From NCBI RefSeq assembly GCF_019264355.1, contig NZ_JAHVAH010000001.1:542001-606000 (forward strand): 64,000 nucleotides of DNA. The letters run 5' to 3'. Of this stretch, positions 9,374-19,206 are shown one piece after another. Position 1 is the stretch's first letter; each line of letters starts with the position of its first letter. The DNA comes from Sphingomicrobium clamense (GTDB lineage Bacteria > Pseudomonadota > Alphaproteobacteria > Sphingomonadales > Sphingomonadaceae). Position numbers and translations under genes: made by a program. The notes below the pieces were generated by a model that did not search any database, was not told the DNA's origin, and was given only the letters and a program-made list of their open reading frames with translations.

Positions 9374-9622
9374 ATGGCTTACGAACGCGAAGACGAACAT
9401 GAATTCGAACCTGAAGAGGTCGAAACGTCCGGCGGCGGCATTCTCGCCATCGTCCTCCTGATTGTTGCGATCCTGCTGCTGGTCTTCCTGTTCCGCGAGG
9501 AATTGGGCATCGGCACGCCGACGGCCGAGATCGAGATTCCCGAGCCGATCGTCGATATCGAGCCCGCGATCGAGGAAGCTCCCACCGACGCGCTCGAGCC
9601 CGAGCAGGACGCCACCGAATAG
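9374..9622 (+). CDS. Small acidic single-pass membrane protein
   Basis: An 82-residue product. The ATG at 9374 is chosen because AAGGGG ends 7 nt upstream; a GTG 6 nt earlier is less well placed. An acidic head (about 20 residues rich in Glu) precedes one strong hydrophobic helix (GGILAIVLLIVAILLLVFLF). A Pro/Glu-rich tail ends EPEQDATE. Topology suggests a membrane anchor with an acidic tail. No family is recognised. Confidence 0.7.
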   Translation: MAYEREDEHEFEPEEVETSGGGILAIVLLIVAILLLVFLFREELGIGTPTAEIEIPEPIVDIEPAIEEAPTDALEPEQDATE

Positions 9623-9690
9623 CCTGCGATTGACTTTGCCCCATGGCCTGTCCCACGGGCGGGCCGACACGACTATCCGGAGAGAATTGC

Positions 9691-10989
9691 ATGACCACCG
9701 ATGCCACCCACGATCCCGCCCTCAATAGCTGGGTCGAGAGCGCCAACGGCCACCGCGACTGGCCGATCCAGAACCTGCCGCTCGGCGTGTTCAAGGCGAA
9801 CGGCAAGGGTGCGCGCATCGGCACGGCGATCGGCGATAAAGTCCTCGACCTGTGCGCTCTTTCGGATGCCGGGCTGATCGAGAATGAAGACCTGTCGGAT
9901 GCCTGCCGCGGACGCGCGCTCAACGCGCTCTTCGCGCTCGGTGCAGAGGCGATGGGCGAGCTTCGTACGCTACTGTCGGGCCTGCTGTCGAACGAGGCGA
10001 AGCGCGGGTCTGTTGAACCCCTGCTCGTCGAGGCGGCAGAGGCCGAAATGCAGCTGCCAGCGCATGTCGGCGATTACACCGACTTCTATGTCGGCATCCA
10101 TCACGCCACCAATGTCGGCAAGCTGTTCCGCCCCGACAATCCGCTGCTCCTCAACTATAAATATGTCCCGATCGGCTATCACGGCCGCGCCAGCTCGGTT
10201 CGCGTCTCGGGTCACCCGGTCGTGCGCCCGCAGGGGCAGCGCAAGGGCCCTGACCAGGACGTGCCCGCGCGCGGCCCTTCGGCGCGGCTGGATTACGAAC
10301 TCGAAATGGGCATCTGGATCGGCGAGGGCAATGCGCTGGGCGAACCCATCCCCGTTGATGAAGCGCCCCAGCATATCGCGGGCTATTGCCTCCTCAACGA
10401 CTGGTCGGCGCGCGACCTGCAGGCGTGGGAATATCAGCCGCTCGGGCCGTTCCTCGCCAAGAGCTTCCTGACGACGGTGAGCCCGTGGGTGATCACGCCG
10501 CAGGCACTCGCGCCCTTCATGAAACCAATGCCCGCGCGCCCCGAGGGCGATCCCGACCCGCTGCCCTATCTTTCGGGCAGCGACCCCGATTGCGCGCTCG
10601 GCGTCCATCTCGAAGTGCTGCTGACGACCGCAAAGATGCGCGAGGCGGGCGATGCCCCGCACCGGCTGAGCGCGGGTGAGGCGGACACGGCGATGTACTG
10701 GTCGGCGGCGCAGATCGTGACGCACCACGCTTCGAACGGCTGCAACCTGCAGCCCGGCGACCTGATCGGCACGGGCACGCTATCGACGGATCAGGAAAGC
10801 GGCTTCGGCTCGCTGCTCGAACTGTCCAATGGCGGCAAGAAGCCGATCACGCTGCCCAACGGCGAAACCCGCACCTTCCTCGAGGATGGCGACGAGGTGA
10901 CTCTGGTGGCGCGCTGCGAGAAAGACGGCGCCGCCAGCATCGGCATGGGGAGCTGCACGGGCGTCGTATTGCCTGCACGCGGTAGCTGA
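9691..10989 (+). CDS. fahA: Fumarylacetoacetase
   Basis: 432 residues from the ATG at 9691 (GGAGAG upstream). It has the two-domain layout of FAH: an SH3-like N-domain (residues 1-120) and the catalytic beta-roll. Active-site segments include DFYVGIHHATNVGKLF, YHGRASS and the metal-site region LDYELEMGIW. It hydrolyses fumarylacetoacetate to fumarate and acetoacetate, the last step of tyrosine/homogentisate degradation. maiA is 8 kb away on the opposite strand; hmgA and hpd are not in the window. Its stop overlaps the next start (TGATG). Confidence 0.95.
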   Translation: MTTDATHDPALNSWVESANGHRDWPIQNLPLGVFKANGKGARIGTAIGDKVLDLCALSDAGLIENEDLSDACRGRALNALFALGAEAMGELRTLLSGLLSNEAKRGSVEPLLVEAAEAEMQLPAHVGDYTDFYVGIHHATNVGKLFRPDNPLLLNYKYVPIGYHGRASSVRVSGHPVVRPQGQRKGPDQDVPARGPSARLDYELEMGIWIGEGNALGEPIPVDEAPQHIAGYCLLNDWSARDLQAWEYQPLGPFLAKSFLTTVSPWVITPQALAPFMKPMPARPEGDPDPLPYLSGSDPDCALGVHLEVLLTTAKMREAGDAPHRLSAGEADTAMYWSAAQIVTHHASNGCNLQPGDLIGTGTLSTDQESGFGSLLELSNGGKKPITLPNGETRTFLEDGDEVTLVARCEKDGAASIGMGSCTGVVLPARGS

Positions 10990-11450
10990 TGCTGCTTGCG
11001 TCGGCGCTGATCGGATTTGCGAGCGGGTCGCGGACCTTCCTCGCGATTGCGCTGACAGCTTGGGCGGTAAGCTTTGGCTGGGTCGATACGGGCGTGACGT
11101 TCTTCGACTGGCTGGGCGCGCCTGCATTGGCCGCCGTTCTGACGCTGCTCGCGTTCGGCGAACTTTATGGCGACAAACAGCCTCAGATGGGCGCGCGCAC
11201 CCGGTTTCCCGCACTCCTTGCAAGACTACTGGCGGGCGGCATCGCGGGCGGCGCATTGGCCGCAGGCGCGGATATGGCGTGGCTGGGCGTGGGGATGGGT
11301 GCCGGCGCAGCGCTGATCGGGACGTTCGCTACCTATAGGATGCGTAAATGGCTCGCCGGCCGGCTCGGTCGCGACCTGCCCGCTGCGCTGTTCGAGGATG
11401 CGCTGACCCTGCTGCTGGCCGTCGCCGCACTAGCGCTGATCGCGAGCTAA
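10989..11450 (+). CDS. DUF4126-like membrane protein
   Basis: 153 residues, mostly hydrophobic, with several Gly/Ala-rich predicted helices. The opening LIGFASGSRTFLAIALTAW and the central GARTRFPALLARLLAGG resemble the DUF4126 group, though this assignment is tentative. It is translationally coupled to fumarylacetoacetase (1-nt overlap). That suggests co-expression, but a role in aromatic catabolism is not implied by the sequence. Confidence 0.65.
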   Translation: MLLASALIGFASGSRTFLAIALTAWAVSFGWVDTGVTFFDWLGAPALAAVLTLLAFGELYGDKQPQMGARTRFPALLARLLAGGIAGGALAAGADMAWLGVGMGAGAALIGTFATYRMRKWLAGRLGRDLPAALFEDALTLLLAVAALALIAS

Positions 11451-11471
11451 TCGCTTCTATTCGGGAAGAGG

Positions 11472-11547
11472 TGGTGCCGCTTACAGGACTCGAACCTGTG
11501 ACCCCATCATTACGAATGATGTGCTCTACCAGCTGAGCTAAAGCGGC
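11472..11547 (-). tRNA. tRNA-Thr (anticodon CGT)
   Basis: 76 nt with an encoded CCA. The acceptor stem pairs GCCGCTT with AAGCGGC. The anticodon stem CATCA/TGATG holds loop TTCGTAA, giving CGT. The T-arm GGTTCGAGTCC is canonical. This is the second threonine isoacceptor in the window. It is transcribed leftward, convergent with the fumarylacetoacetase operon. Confidence 0.97.
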
Positions 11548-11703
11548 ATCTGCTGGAGCGCGGCGCATCTAACAGGCGAGGGGGCGTCCTGCAAGCAATT
11601 GTATCGACGCGCGCTTTTTCGCGGCGAAACGTGTCATGCTTAACGCTTTCTTCACGGCTTTTCGCCATTTTCGCTACCGAAACGGAGAGTTAACGGACCA
11701 CCT

Positions 11704-13071
11704 ATGGACAGCTATTCCGAAGCCCAGGGCTATTCCGACGCTACCGAAGAGGTCGCGCCGGAGAAGGACGTGTCCGACGCCATCGGTACCGATGAGCGTC
11801 GCATGCACGTACGCGCCTATAATTATTGGGCCTCGCTCCTGGACGGTCGCGACTTTCCCTCGCTCGAGGATCTGCAGGCCGACAAGATCGAGGAATTCGG
11901 TCCGCACAGCGTGATTCTCGACTTCTCGGGCAAGCTCAACAATCCGGCTACGCCCTATGTCGGCAAGGCGATCAAGGAAGAGATCGGCGTCGAGGAGATC
12001 AGCAAGGTTTCCGACGTGCCGGGCCGCTCGCTCCTGTCGCGCCTGACCGACCATCATTTCCAGATCATCGCGACACGCGCGCCGGTGGGGTTCGAAGCCG
12101 AATTCACCAACCAGCGCGGGCACGACATTTGCTATCGCGGAATTCTCATGCCGTTCAGCTCGGACGGCAAGGAAATCGATTTCGTCTATGGCGTGATCAA
12201 CTGGAAGGACAAGGGTCCGACCGTCGCCTCCGACACGCCGATCACGGCGGTGCTGCCCGAGTTCGAGGCCGAGCGCGAGGACGAGCAGGAATTGCTCGAC
12301 ATGTTGCGCGCCGAGGAAGAGCGTAACGCCGCCAACCAAGAAAAGCGCCAGAAGGCGATGGCGATCCAGCGCGATCCCGAAGAAGAGATCGCGGCCGAAG
12401 AACCGGTGCCGAGCATCGCGGAGATGGCCGGAATGGGCGCTGCGCCCACCGCGGCCGAAGAACCCGAAGTCGCCACGCCCGACGAAGAAGACGGCCTGGC
12501 CGACTGGCTATGTGCCGCGCGCGAAAGCGCCGAGGTCTGCAAGGCCGCCGACGGGCGCAGCCGCGCCGCGCTCTACAAGGCGCTGTCGCTGGCCTATGAT
12601 TTCTCGGTCGCTGCCGAACGGCGTCCCGAAGACTACGAGGAAATTCTCGGCGATGCCGGCGTGACGGCGCAGGCCCGCGCGCCGATGACGCCGATCGTCA
12701 AGCTCGTCTTCGGTGTCGATTATGACAAGGCGCGCCTGACCGAATTCGCGGCCGCGCTGAGCTATGCCCACCGCGAGAAGGTCGAGTTCGGCATGTTCGC
12801 GCCCTATGTCGAGGCGATGGATGGCGGGCTCAAGGGCATGGTCGCCGAAGAGCGCAAGGCGCGCCGCGGGGCGAAGCCCAAAGTCGACAAGGCCGCGATC
12901 GCGCGTGAGAAATTGCGCCAGGCCGAAGCGATCACGCTCGGCGATATCCAGACCAACGACGAATTCGCGCTGGTCGTCACCCGCCGCAACGCGGATGGCA
13001 GCCACGAAGTCGTCGCTCGCGTCATCGACGAGAAGCTGCTCGACCGCGCGCTGATCAAGGCCGCGCGCTAA
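11704..13071 (+). CDS. PAS-domain protein (PAS_5-like)
   Basis: 455 residues. Residues about 33-165 (RRMHVRAYNYWASLLDGRDFPS... to ...YGVINWKD, not quoted whole) match the PAS_5-type domain frequent in alphaproteobacteria. A Glu/Ala-rich coiled-coil-like linker follows (about 195-260). The helical C-terminal region contains TPIVKLVFGVDYDKARLTEF and a Lys/Arg-rich stretch. No kinase, cyclase or output domain is recognised, so it may be a regulatory adaptor. The gene stands alone after the tRNA; the 156-bp upstream region is AT-richer than average and presumably holds its promoter. Confidence 0.75.
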   Translation: MDSYSEAQGYSDATEEVAPEKDVSDAIGTDERRMHVRAYNYWASLLDGRDFPSLEDLQADKIEEFGPHSVILDFSGKLNNPATPYVGKAIKEEIGVEEISKVSDVPGRSLLSRLTDHHFQIIATRAPVGFEAEFTNQRGHDICYRGILMPFSSDGKEIDFVYGVINWKDKGPTVASDTPITAVLPEFEAEREDEQELLDMLRAEEERNAANQEKRQKAMAIQRDPEEEIAAEEPVPSIAEMAGMGAAPTAAEEPEVATPDEEDGLADWLCAARESAEVCKAADGRSRAALYKALSLAYDFSVAAERRPEDYEEILGDAGVTAQARAPMTPIVKLVFGVDYDKARLTEFAAALSYAHREKVEFGMFAPYVEAMDGGLKGMVAEERKARRGAKPKVDKAAIAREKLRQAEAITLGDIQTNDEFALVVTRRNADGSHEVVARVIDEKLLDRALIKAAR

Positions 13072-13081
13072 AAGACGGTCA

Positions 13082-13474
13082 TCATTCGGGCGCCTCCCGG
13101 AAGATGATCGCAAAGTCACTGCCTGGGTTCAGCGTGCAGGAAAAGATCACCTTGCCTGCAGATGTGACGACGAATTTTCCGTCGAAGCCGAAGCCGTAGG
13201 GCGGGACATTGCATAGCTGCTCGGTGATATTCACGGCTTTCCCCGGAGGCGTCCCCCATTCGGGGATATCGAACCGGCATGTCAGCTTGACCGCGTTACC
13301 ATTTGCAACAGCCTGCATGTCTTCAGTCAGCAAGAAGAAGAACTGATCATCGTAACCGAAGATGCCGGCGCACGTCATGCCCTTCACGACGACTGCGGGG
13401 TTTGGTTCGGCATAGGCGGGCGATACGTTAAGGGAGGCGGCCAAGATCAGGCCGCTCATCACAAGAGCTTTCAT
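13082..13474 (-). CDS. Small secreted protein, unknown function
   Basis: 130 residues with a clear Sec signal peptide (MKALVMSGLILAASLNVSPAYA, cleavage after AYA). The mature part is about 107 residues with four cysteines spaced as if for two disulfides (TCAGIF, LTCRF, LCNVPP, FSCTL). A periplasmic location is inferred. It has no recognised family, stands tail to tail with the PAS gene, and is divergent from the glutamate dehydrogenase gene. Confidence 0.65.
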   Translation of the reverse strand: MKALVMSGLILAASLNVSPAYAEPNPAVVVKGMTCAGIFGYDDQFFFLLTEDMQAVANGNAVKLTCRFDIPEWGTPPGKAVNITEQLCNVPPYGFGFDGKFVVTSAGKVIFSCTLNPGSDFAIIFREAPE

Positions 13475-13627
13475 TTACATTCCCCTGTTCAGGTTGCGGA
13501 GTACGAAAACCGACTCGACGCGACTTCACAGGCCCCTGGCGCGGCATGCTGTACCAAAAATCGTTAACCTAAATCAATTTGCAGTGCCGTGAATGCTCGC
13601 GGAGCGACTTGGTGCTTATAACGTTCC

Positions 13628-13644
13628 CACCTGAGAAACAGGTG
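13628..13644. promoter_or_regulatory. Short inverted repeat in the leader of the glutamate dehydrogenase gene
   Basis: CACCTG-AGAAA-CAGGTG is a perfect 6-bp inverted repeat with a 5-nt loop, centred about 76 nt upstream of the dehydrogenase start in a 237-bp divergent intergenic region. It could be an operator or a small hairpin in the leader RNA. No U-tract follows, so it is not a terminator. The rest of this intergenic stretch shows no gene. Confidence 0.3.
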
Positions 13645-13711
13645 TTGAGGCCCCGTGCCCAGAGGTCTATAGCCCGCGCCCAACCGGAATCTGAGGGACA
13701 AGCAGGGCAAT

Positions 13712-16700
13712 ATGACTTCTGCCAAGCCGGTCGACGAAAAGCTCGCCGACACGTTGATCGAAGCGCTTCGCAAGGGCGCGCTACCCGGGGATCTCGAAGA
13801 TCTCGACAAAAAGGGTCTGAAGGACGCTGCGCGCTTCGTCGCCGACACGGCCACCAGCCGCAAGAAGGGCCAGCTCGCGCTGGCGTTGGAATCGGTAGGC
13901 GGCGATGCCGGTCATCGCCGGATGCGGCTGGCGCTCGTCAATGACGACATGCCCTTCCTGGTCGACTCGATCGCGGGGGCCATTGCCGCCAAGGGACTGG
14001 CGGTTCACCGCCTGCTCCACCCCATTCTCAATCTCGAGCGTGACAAGGGCGGCAAGCTCAAGGCGGTGGGCGAAGGCAATCCGGAATCGCTCATCTATGT
14101 CGAGCTCGATCGCACCGACTCGCGCGGTCGCCACGACCTGTCGGTCGAACTGCGCGAGGTGCTCGCCCATGTCCGCGCGGCGGTCGGCGACTGGAAGAAA
14201 ATGCGTGCCGAGATGGAGGACGACGCCAAGGTGCTCTCCGGCAGCGCGCCCGAGGCCTCGGCGCTCCTCGATTGGCTGCGCGCCAATAATTTCACGCTGC
14301 TCGGCCATGCCGATGTCGGCAAGAACGGCAAGTTCGAGAGCGGGCTTGGCATCCTGCGCGACGGGCTCGGCCTGTGGGACGAGACGGTCACCCGTTCGGC
14401 GATCGAAGCGGTCGGCAAGGATCGCAAATTCCTGATCATGAAAGCGGACCGGGTGTCGCCCGTTCACCGCCGCGTGCCGCTCGATGTCATCATGATCGCG
14501 CGCGAGGATGGCGGCGTGTCGGTCCATGCCGGCCTGTGGACCAGCGCGGCGTTGCGTGCGCCCGCCGAAGAGGTCCCGATCCTGCGCAAGCGTTTGAAAG
14601 AGCTGGACGAGGAGCTCGGTTTCTCGCCGTCGAGCCATGGCGGCAAGGCGCTGACCCACGCCATCTCGACGTTGCCGCACGATCTCGTCATCAGCTTCGA
14701 CCCTGCCGAAGTGCGCGAGGCCGCGCTGGTCGCGATGAGCCTTGCGGACCGTCCGCGTCCGACCTTGCTGATGCTCGAGGGGGCGATCCGTCGCCACCTC
14801 TATGCCTTCGTCTGGCTCCCGCGTGACGAACTCTCGACCTCGCGCCGCAAGGCGATCCAGATGATGCTGGAGGACGAGGTCGGCTCGCCCATCACGAGCT
14901 GGGCGGTCGAATTGGGCGACGGCGAACTGGCGCTGCTTCGCTTCACCATGGCCACCGATCCCAGCTCGCCCATGCCCGACGTCGATGCGCTCGACGAAGC
15001 GCTGGTCGAGATGGTGCGCGGCTGGGCGCCGGCGGTCGAGAACGAGCTGATCGAGGCGGTTGGCCCGGGTCGCGCGACGCGACTGGCGCTGACCTATCTG
15101 CCCTCGCTTCCCGAAGGCTATCGCACCCGCACCGAACCGGTCGAGGGCGCGCTCGACATCCTGCGCATCTCCTCGCTTCCCGCGGTCGGCGATAAGCGCG
15201 ACGCGCGCCTCTATCGCAGCGATTTCGACGGCGAGCACCAGCTTCACCTCAAAACTTATCGCCGCGGCGGGCTGATCGCGCTCTCCGACGCCGTGCCCGT
15301 GCTCGAGGATTTCGGTTTCCGCGTGCTCGAGGAAATCCCGACCTCGCTCAGCGACGGCGCGTTAGGCTACATCCACAATTTCCATCTCGAACTGCCCCAC
15401 GGCACCGACGTCGACGCCATTTTCGAGCGTCGCGAAGTCGTCGAGCGCGCGATTGCCGACGTCATGGCGGGCAATGCCGAGAATGACGAGTTCAACCGCC
15501 TCATCATGCTCGCCGGCCTCGAACCGCAGGCGGTGGTGTGGCTGCGCGCCTGGTTCCGCTATCTGCGCCAGACGGGAGTCGCGTTCGGGCTTGCCACCGT
15601 GGTGGACGCGCTCGCGCGCTCGCCCAAGGCGACGCAGGCGCTGATCGATGCCTTTGCCGCGATGCACAATCCCAAGGCGAAGGGCGACCGCGATGCCGAG
15701 GCGCTCGCCGCCTTCGACCGCTTCGATGCCGCGCTCGCCAAGGTCAAGGCGATCGACGACGACCGCATCTTCCGCCTGATGCGCTCGGTCGTGGCCGCGA
15801 CGCTGCGCACCAACGCCTTCGCCGACGCCGCCAACGAAGCGCTTGCCTTCAAGATTGACAGCAAGGCGATCCCGACACTGCCCAAGCCGGTGCCGTGGCG
15901 CGAAATCTGGGTCTACAGCCCGCGCATCGAGGGTATCCACCTACGCGGTGGCCCGATTGCGCGCGGCGGGCTGCGCTGGTCCGACCGCCGCGACGATTTT
16001 CGCACCGAAATTCTCGGGCTGGTCAAGGCGCAGATGGTCAAGAACGCCGTCATCGTGCCGACCGGCGCGAAGGGCGGCTTCTATGCCAAGCAGCTGCCAA
16101 ACCCGGCCGTCGACCGCGACGCCTGGTGGGCCGAAGGCACCGAAAGCTATCGCATCTTCATCCGCTCGCTGCTCTCGATCACCGACAATATCGTCGACGA
16201 GAAAGTGGTTCACCCGAGCGACGTGGTAATCCACGACGGCGAGGACCCCTATTTCGTCGTTGCCGCCGACAAGGGCACCGCGACCTTCTCCGACGTGGCC
16301 AACGCCATCGCGCTCGACCGCAATTTCTGGCTCGGCGATGCGTTCGCCAGCGGCGGCTCGAACGGTTACGACCACAAGGCGATGGGGATCACCGCGCGCG
16401 GCGCATGGGTCTCGGTCCAGCGTCACTTCCTCGAAATGGGGATCGACGTGCAGGAGGACCCGATCACCGTCGTGGGCGTCGGCGACATGTCGGGCGACGT
16501 GTTCGGCAACGGCATGCTTTTGTCGAAGGCCATCAAGCTCGTCGCTGCGTTCGATCATCGCCACATCTTCATCGATCCCGATCCCGACCCGGCGGAAAGC
16601 TGGAAGGAGCGCAAGCGCCTGTTCGAGCTGCCGCGTTCGAGCTGGGACGACTACGATCGCGAGAAATTGTCGCGTGGCGGGATGATCGTCCCGCGCGACC

Positions 16701-18340
16701 AGAAGGAAATTAAGCTCACCAAGGCGGTGCAGAAGGCGCTGGGCATCGAAGAGGATGTCATGGGCCCCCGCGCGCTGATGAGCGAGATCTTGCGGGCCCA
16801 GTCGGACCTGCTCTGGTTCGGTGGCATCGGCACTTATGTGAAGGCGACCAGCCAGAGCCATGCCGACGTCGGCGACCCGGCCAACGACGCGATCCGCGTC
16901 GACGCACCCGAAGTCGGCGCACAGGTGATCGGCGAGGGCGCGAACCTCGGCATCACGCAGGCCGCGCGGATCGAATATGCGCTCCACGGCGGGCGCATCA
17001 ACACCGACTTCATCGACAATAGCGCCGGCGTCGATTGCTCGGATAACGAGGTCAACATCAAGATCCCGCTCAACCGCAAGATGCGCGAGGGCAAGCTGAC
17101 CGAGAAGGCGCGCAACAAGCTGCTCGCCGAGATGACCGACGAAGTCGCCGCCATCGTGCTCGAGGACAACCGCCTCCAGGCGCTCGCGCTATCGATTGCC
17201 GAGGCGCGGGGGGCCAACGGGCTGCCCGGCTATGTCCGCACGATCGAGATGCTCGAGAGCGCGGGCAGGCTTGACCGCAAGGTCGAAGGGCTCGCCAACT
17301 CCGACGCGCTGCTGCGCCGCGCGCAGGACAATCGCGGCCTGACGCGCCCAGAGCTGGCGGTGCTGCTGTCCTCGTCCAAGATCGCGCTCCAGGAAGCGGC
17401 CGAAAAGATCGGCCTTTCTGAAGACGAGAAGATGGTCGAGGAGCTTCACGCGGCCTTCCCGCCGCAGATGATCGAGAAGCATCGCGAAGCGGTCGACGAA
17501 CACCGCCTCGAGAACGAGATCCTCGCCACCAAGGTCGCCAACCGCCTCGTCAACCGCCTCGGGCCGTCGACTGCGCTCGACATGACCGAGGAAGAGGGCG
17601 CGGCGCTGGGCCAGGTGGCCGCCGCATTCCTCGTCGCCGAACGCATGCTCGACCTGCGCTCGCTGTGGGAAGCGCTCGACACTGCCAAGATCGACGAGCA
17701 AGCGAGGATCGCTTTGTTCGCGATCACCGCGCGGACGGTGCGTGTGCACCTGTCGGACATCCTTCGCTCGGCGGGATCGGAAACGCGGGTCGCCAAGCTG
17801 GTCGATATGTTCTGCCCCGGCTTCGACAAGATTAGCGAGGAAGCGCCCAAGCTCATCCGCGCCGAAGTGCGTGCCGAGGCCGATGCGCGCCGCGAGGAAC
17901 TGGCAGCGCTGGGTGCCGACAAGGCGCTGATCGACCGGCTTGTCCAGCTCTACCAGCTCGACGGTATTTTCGGTCTGTCGGCGCTTGCCGCGCGCAAGAG
18001 CGCCGACCCGCTCGCGCTCACCGACGCCTATACCAAGATGGGCGAAGTGCTCGGGCTCGACTGGGCGCAGCAGCAGCTGGCGCGCTTCGTGCCGGGCGAC
18101 CAGTGGGAGCGTTTGCTGGTAGCAGGCCTCGCGCGCGACTTCGAACAGCTTCGCATCGACTTCCTGTCGCGGCTTCGCGGCGATAATCCGGTGGCGAGCG
18201 TCGATCGCTGGGTAGACCGTAACGAGGCCCGCATCGAGCAGTTCGGCAAGCTTATCGATCGCGCGCGGATCAGCGGCAGCACCAGCTCCGCCATGCTCGC
18301 GCAGATCGCGCAGCAGGCCCGCATCCTGCTCGGCCGGTAA
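13712..18340 (+). CDS. NAD-specific glutamate dehydrogenase, large (about 180 kDa) type
   Basis: 1,542 residues, the characteristic length of the bacterial GDH_180 family. A long N-terminal regulatory region (ACT-like, about 1-700) precedes the catalytic core: SDRRDDFRTEILGLVKAQMV at about 757 and TGAKGGF at about 784, then a Rossmann region with VGVGDMSGDVFGNGM at about 925. A helical C-terminal domain ends the protein. It deaminates glutamate to 2-oxoglutarate with NAD+, mainly for amino-acid catabolism. The ATP-grasp gene follows after 5 nt. Confidence 0.95.
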   Translation: MTSAKPVDEKLADTLIEALRKGALPGDLEDLDKKGLKDAARFVADTATSRKKGQLALALESVGGDAGHRRMRLALVNDDMPFLVDSIAGAIAAKGLAVHRLLHPILNLERDKGGKLKAVGEGNPESLIYVELDRTDSRGRHDLSVELREVLAHVRAAVGDWKKMRAEMEDDAKVLSGSAPEASALLDWLRANNFTLLGHADVGKNGKFESGLGILRDGLGLWDETVTRSAIEAVGKDRKFLIMKADRVSPVHRRVPLDVIMIAREDGGVSVHAGLWTSAALRAPAEEVPILRKRLKELDEELGFSPSSHGGKALTHAISTLPHDLVISFDPAEVREAALVAMSLADRPRPTLLMLEGAIRRHLYAFVWLPRDELSTSRRKAIQMMLEDEVGSPITSWAVELGDGELALLRFTMATDPSSPMPDVDALDEALVEMVRGWAPAVENELIEAVGPGRATRLALTYLPSLPEGYRTRTEPVEGALDILRISSLPAVGDKRDARLYRSDFDGEHQLHLKTYRRGGLIALSDAVPVLEDFGFRVLEEIPTSLSDGALGYIHNFHLELPHGTDVDAIFERREVVERAIADVMAGNAENDEFNRLIMLAGLEPQAVVWLRAWFRYLRQTGVAFGLATVVDALARSPKATQALIDAFAAMHNPKAKGDRDAEALAAFDRFDAALAKVKAIDDDRIFRLMRSVVAATLRTNAFADAANEALAFKIDSKAIPTLPKPVPWREIWVYSPRIEGIHLRGGPIARGGLRWSDRRDDFRTEILGLVKAQMVKNAVIVPTGAKGGFYAKQLPNPAVDRDAWWAEGTESYRIFIRSLLSITDNIVDEKVVHPSDVVIHDGEDPYFVVAADKGTATFSDVANAIALDRNFWLGDAFASGGSNGYDHKAMGITARGAWVSVQRHFLEMGIDVQEDPITVVGVGDMSGDVFGNGMLLSKAIKLVAAFDHRHIFIDPDPDPAESWKERKRLFELPRSSWDDYDREKLSRGGMIVPRDQKEIKLTKAVQKALGIEEDVMGPRALMSEILRAQSDLLWFGGIGTYVKATSQSHADVGDPANDAIRVDAPEVGAQVIGEGANLGITQAARIEYALHGGRINTDFIDNSAGVDCSDNEVNIKIPLNRKMREGKLTEKARNKLLAEMTDEVAAIVLEDNRLQALALSIAEARGANGLPGYVRTIEMLESAGRLDRKVEGLANSDALLRRAQDNRGLTRPELAVLLSSSKIALQEAAEKIGLSEDEKMVEELHAAFPPQMIEKHREAVDEHRLENEILATKVANRLVNRLGPSTALDMTEEEGAALGQVAAAFLVAERMLDLRSLWEALDTAKIDEQARIALFAITARTVRVHLSDILRSAGSETRVAKLVDMFCPGFDKISEEAPKLIRAEVRAEADARREELAALGADKALIDRLVQLYQLDGIFGLSALAARKSADPLALTDAYTKMGEVLGLDWAQQQLARFVPGDQWERLLVAGLARDFEQLRIDFLSRLRGDNPVASVDRWVDRNEARIEQFGKLIDRARISGSTSSAMLAQIAQQARILLGR

Positions 18341-18345
18341 GTCGG

Positions 18346-19206
18346 ATGAAGGTCGCGATCCTGGTTCCTGCCGCGTGGGACGACGACTATTATGTGAAGG
18401 AGCTCGAGAAGCAGGTCGCGATGCTCGCCGAGGCGGGGATCGAAGCGGTCGCGGTCGAATGGGACAAGGCGAGCGACGATGTGCTGCGCGGGGTCGATGG
18501 CGTCGCGCCGTTGATCGCCTGGGGCTATCATCTCGAACCCGGTCGCTGGTTCGACCTGCTCGACCGCATCGATTTTCGGAAGGTGCCGTGCGCCAACCCG
18601 GTCCCGGTGCTGCGATGGAATAGCGACAAGGCCTATCTCGAAGAGCTGGGCGACAAGGGCGTGCCGACCGTCCCCTCGCTGACCGGGCATAGCGACGACG
18701 ACGACGACCTGATGGACCGCGCGCGCCGCCATTTCGCCGATGCGCAAGAATTCGTGGTCAAGCCGCTTGTCTCGGCCAGCGCGGCGGGCACGCACCGTAT
18801 CGCGCGCGACGCGGCGCTTCCCGACGATGCCGCGGGCAAGCGCATGCTGGTCCAGCCCTTCCAGCCCGAAATCCTCAAGTCGGGCGAAATGAGCCTGATC
18901 TATTTCGGCGGTGACTATAGCCACGCCGCGATCAAAACCCCCAAGGATGGCGATTATCGCGTGCAGCCCGAATTCGGTGGCGGCGAGGTGCAGGTCGATG
19001 CGCCGGACAGCGCACGCAAGGTCGCAGAGGCCGCGCTGGCGGCAGCACCGGGCGACACCGCCTATGCGCGCGTCGATCTCGTGAGCGATGGCAACGATGG
19101 CTGGTTGTTGATGGAGCTCGAGCTGGTCGAGCCCGACCTGTTCCTGCGCTACGCGCCCGATGGCGGCGCGTTCGCGTCGGCGCTCAAGGACATGCTTTCG
19201 GCATAA
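18346..19206 (+). CDS. ATP-grasp-fold protein
   Basis: 286 residues. The N-terminal Rossmann-like region begins MKVAILVPAAWDDDYYV. The central part VPVLRWNSDKAYLEEL and the lysine-containing EFVVKPLVSASAAGTHRI fit the nucleotide-binding half of RimK-like ATP-grasp proteins. LLMELELVEPDLFLRY supplies the acidic metal-binding end motif (E-x-E...P). These enzymes join carboxylates to amines or thiols through an acyl-phosphate; the substrates are unknown. It follows the glutamate dehydrogenase gene within 5 nt, so co-transcription is likely. Its 3' end overlaps the convergent ribbon-helix-helix gene by 58 nt. Confidence 0.75.
   Translation: MKVAILVPAAWDDDYYVKELEKQVAMLAEAGIEAVAVEWDKASDDVLRGVDGVAPLIAWGYHLEPGRWFDLLDRIDFRKVPCANPVPVLRWNSDKAYLEELGDKGVPTVPSLTGHSDDDDDLMDRARRHFADAQEFVVKPLVSASAAGTHRIARDAALPDDAAGKRMLVQPFQPEILKSGEMSLIYFGGDYSHAAIKTPKDGDYRVQPEFGGGEVQVDAPDSARKVAEAALAAAPGDTAYARVDLVSDGNDGWLLMELELVEPDLFLRYAPDGGAFASALKDMLSA

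Noticed and set aside
13781..15247. Long antisense open frame inside the glutamate dehydrogenase gene
   Set aside because: Arg/Asp-rich shadow frame typical of high-GC DNA opposite a real gene; no ribosome site or family motif.
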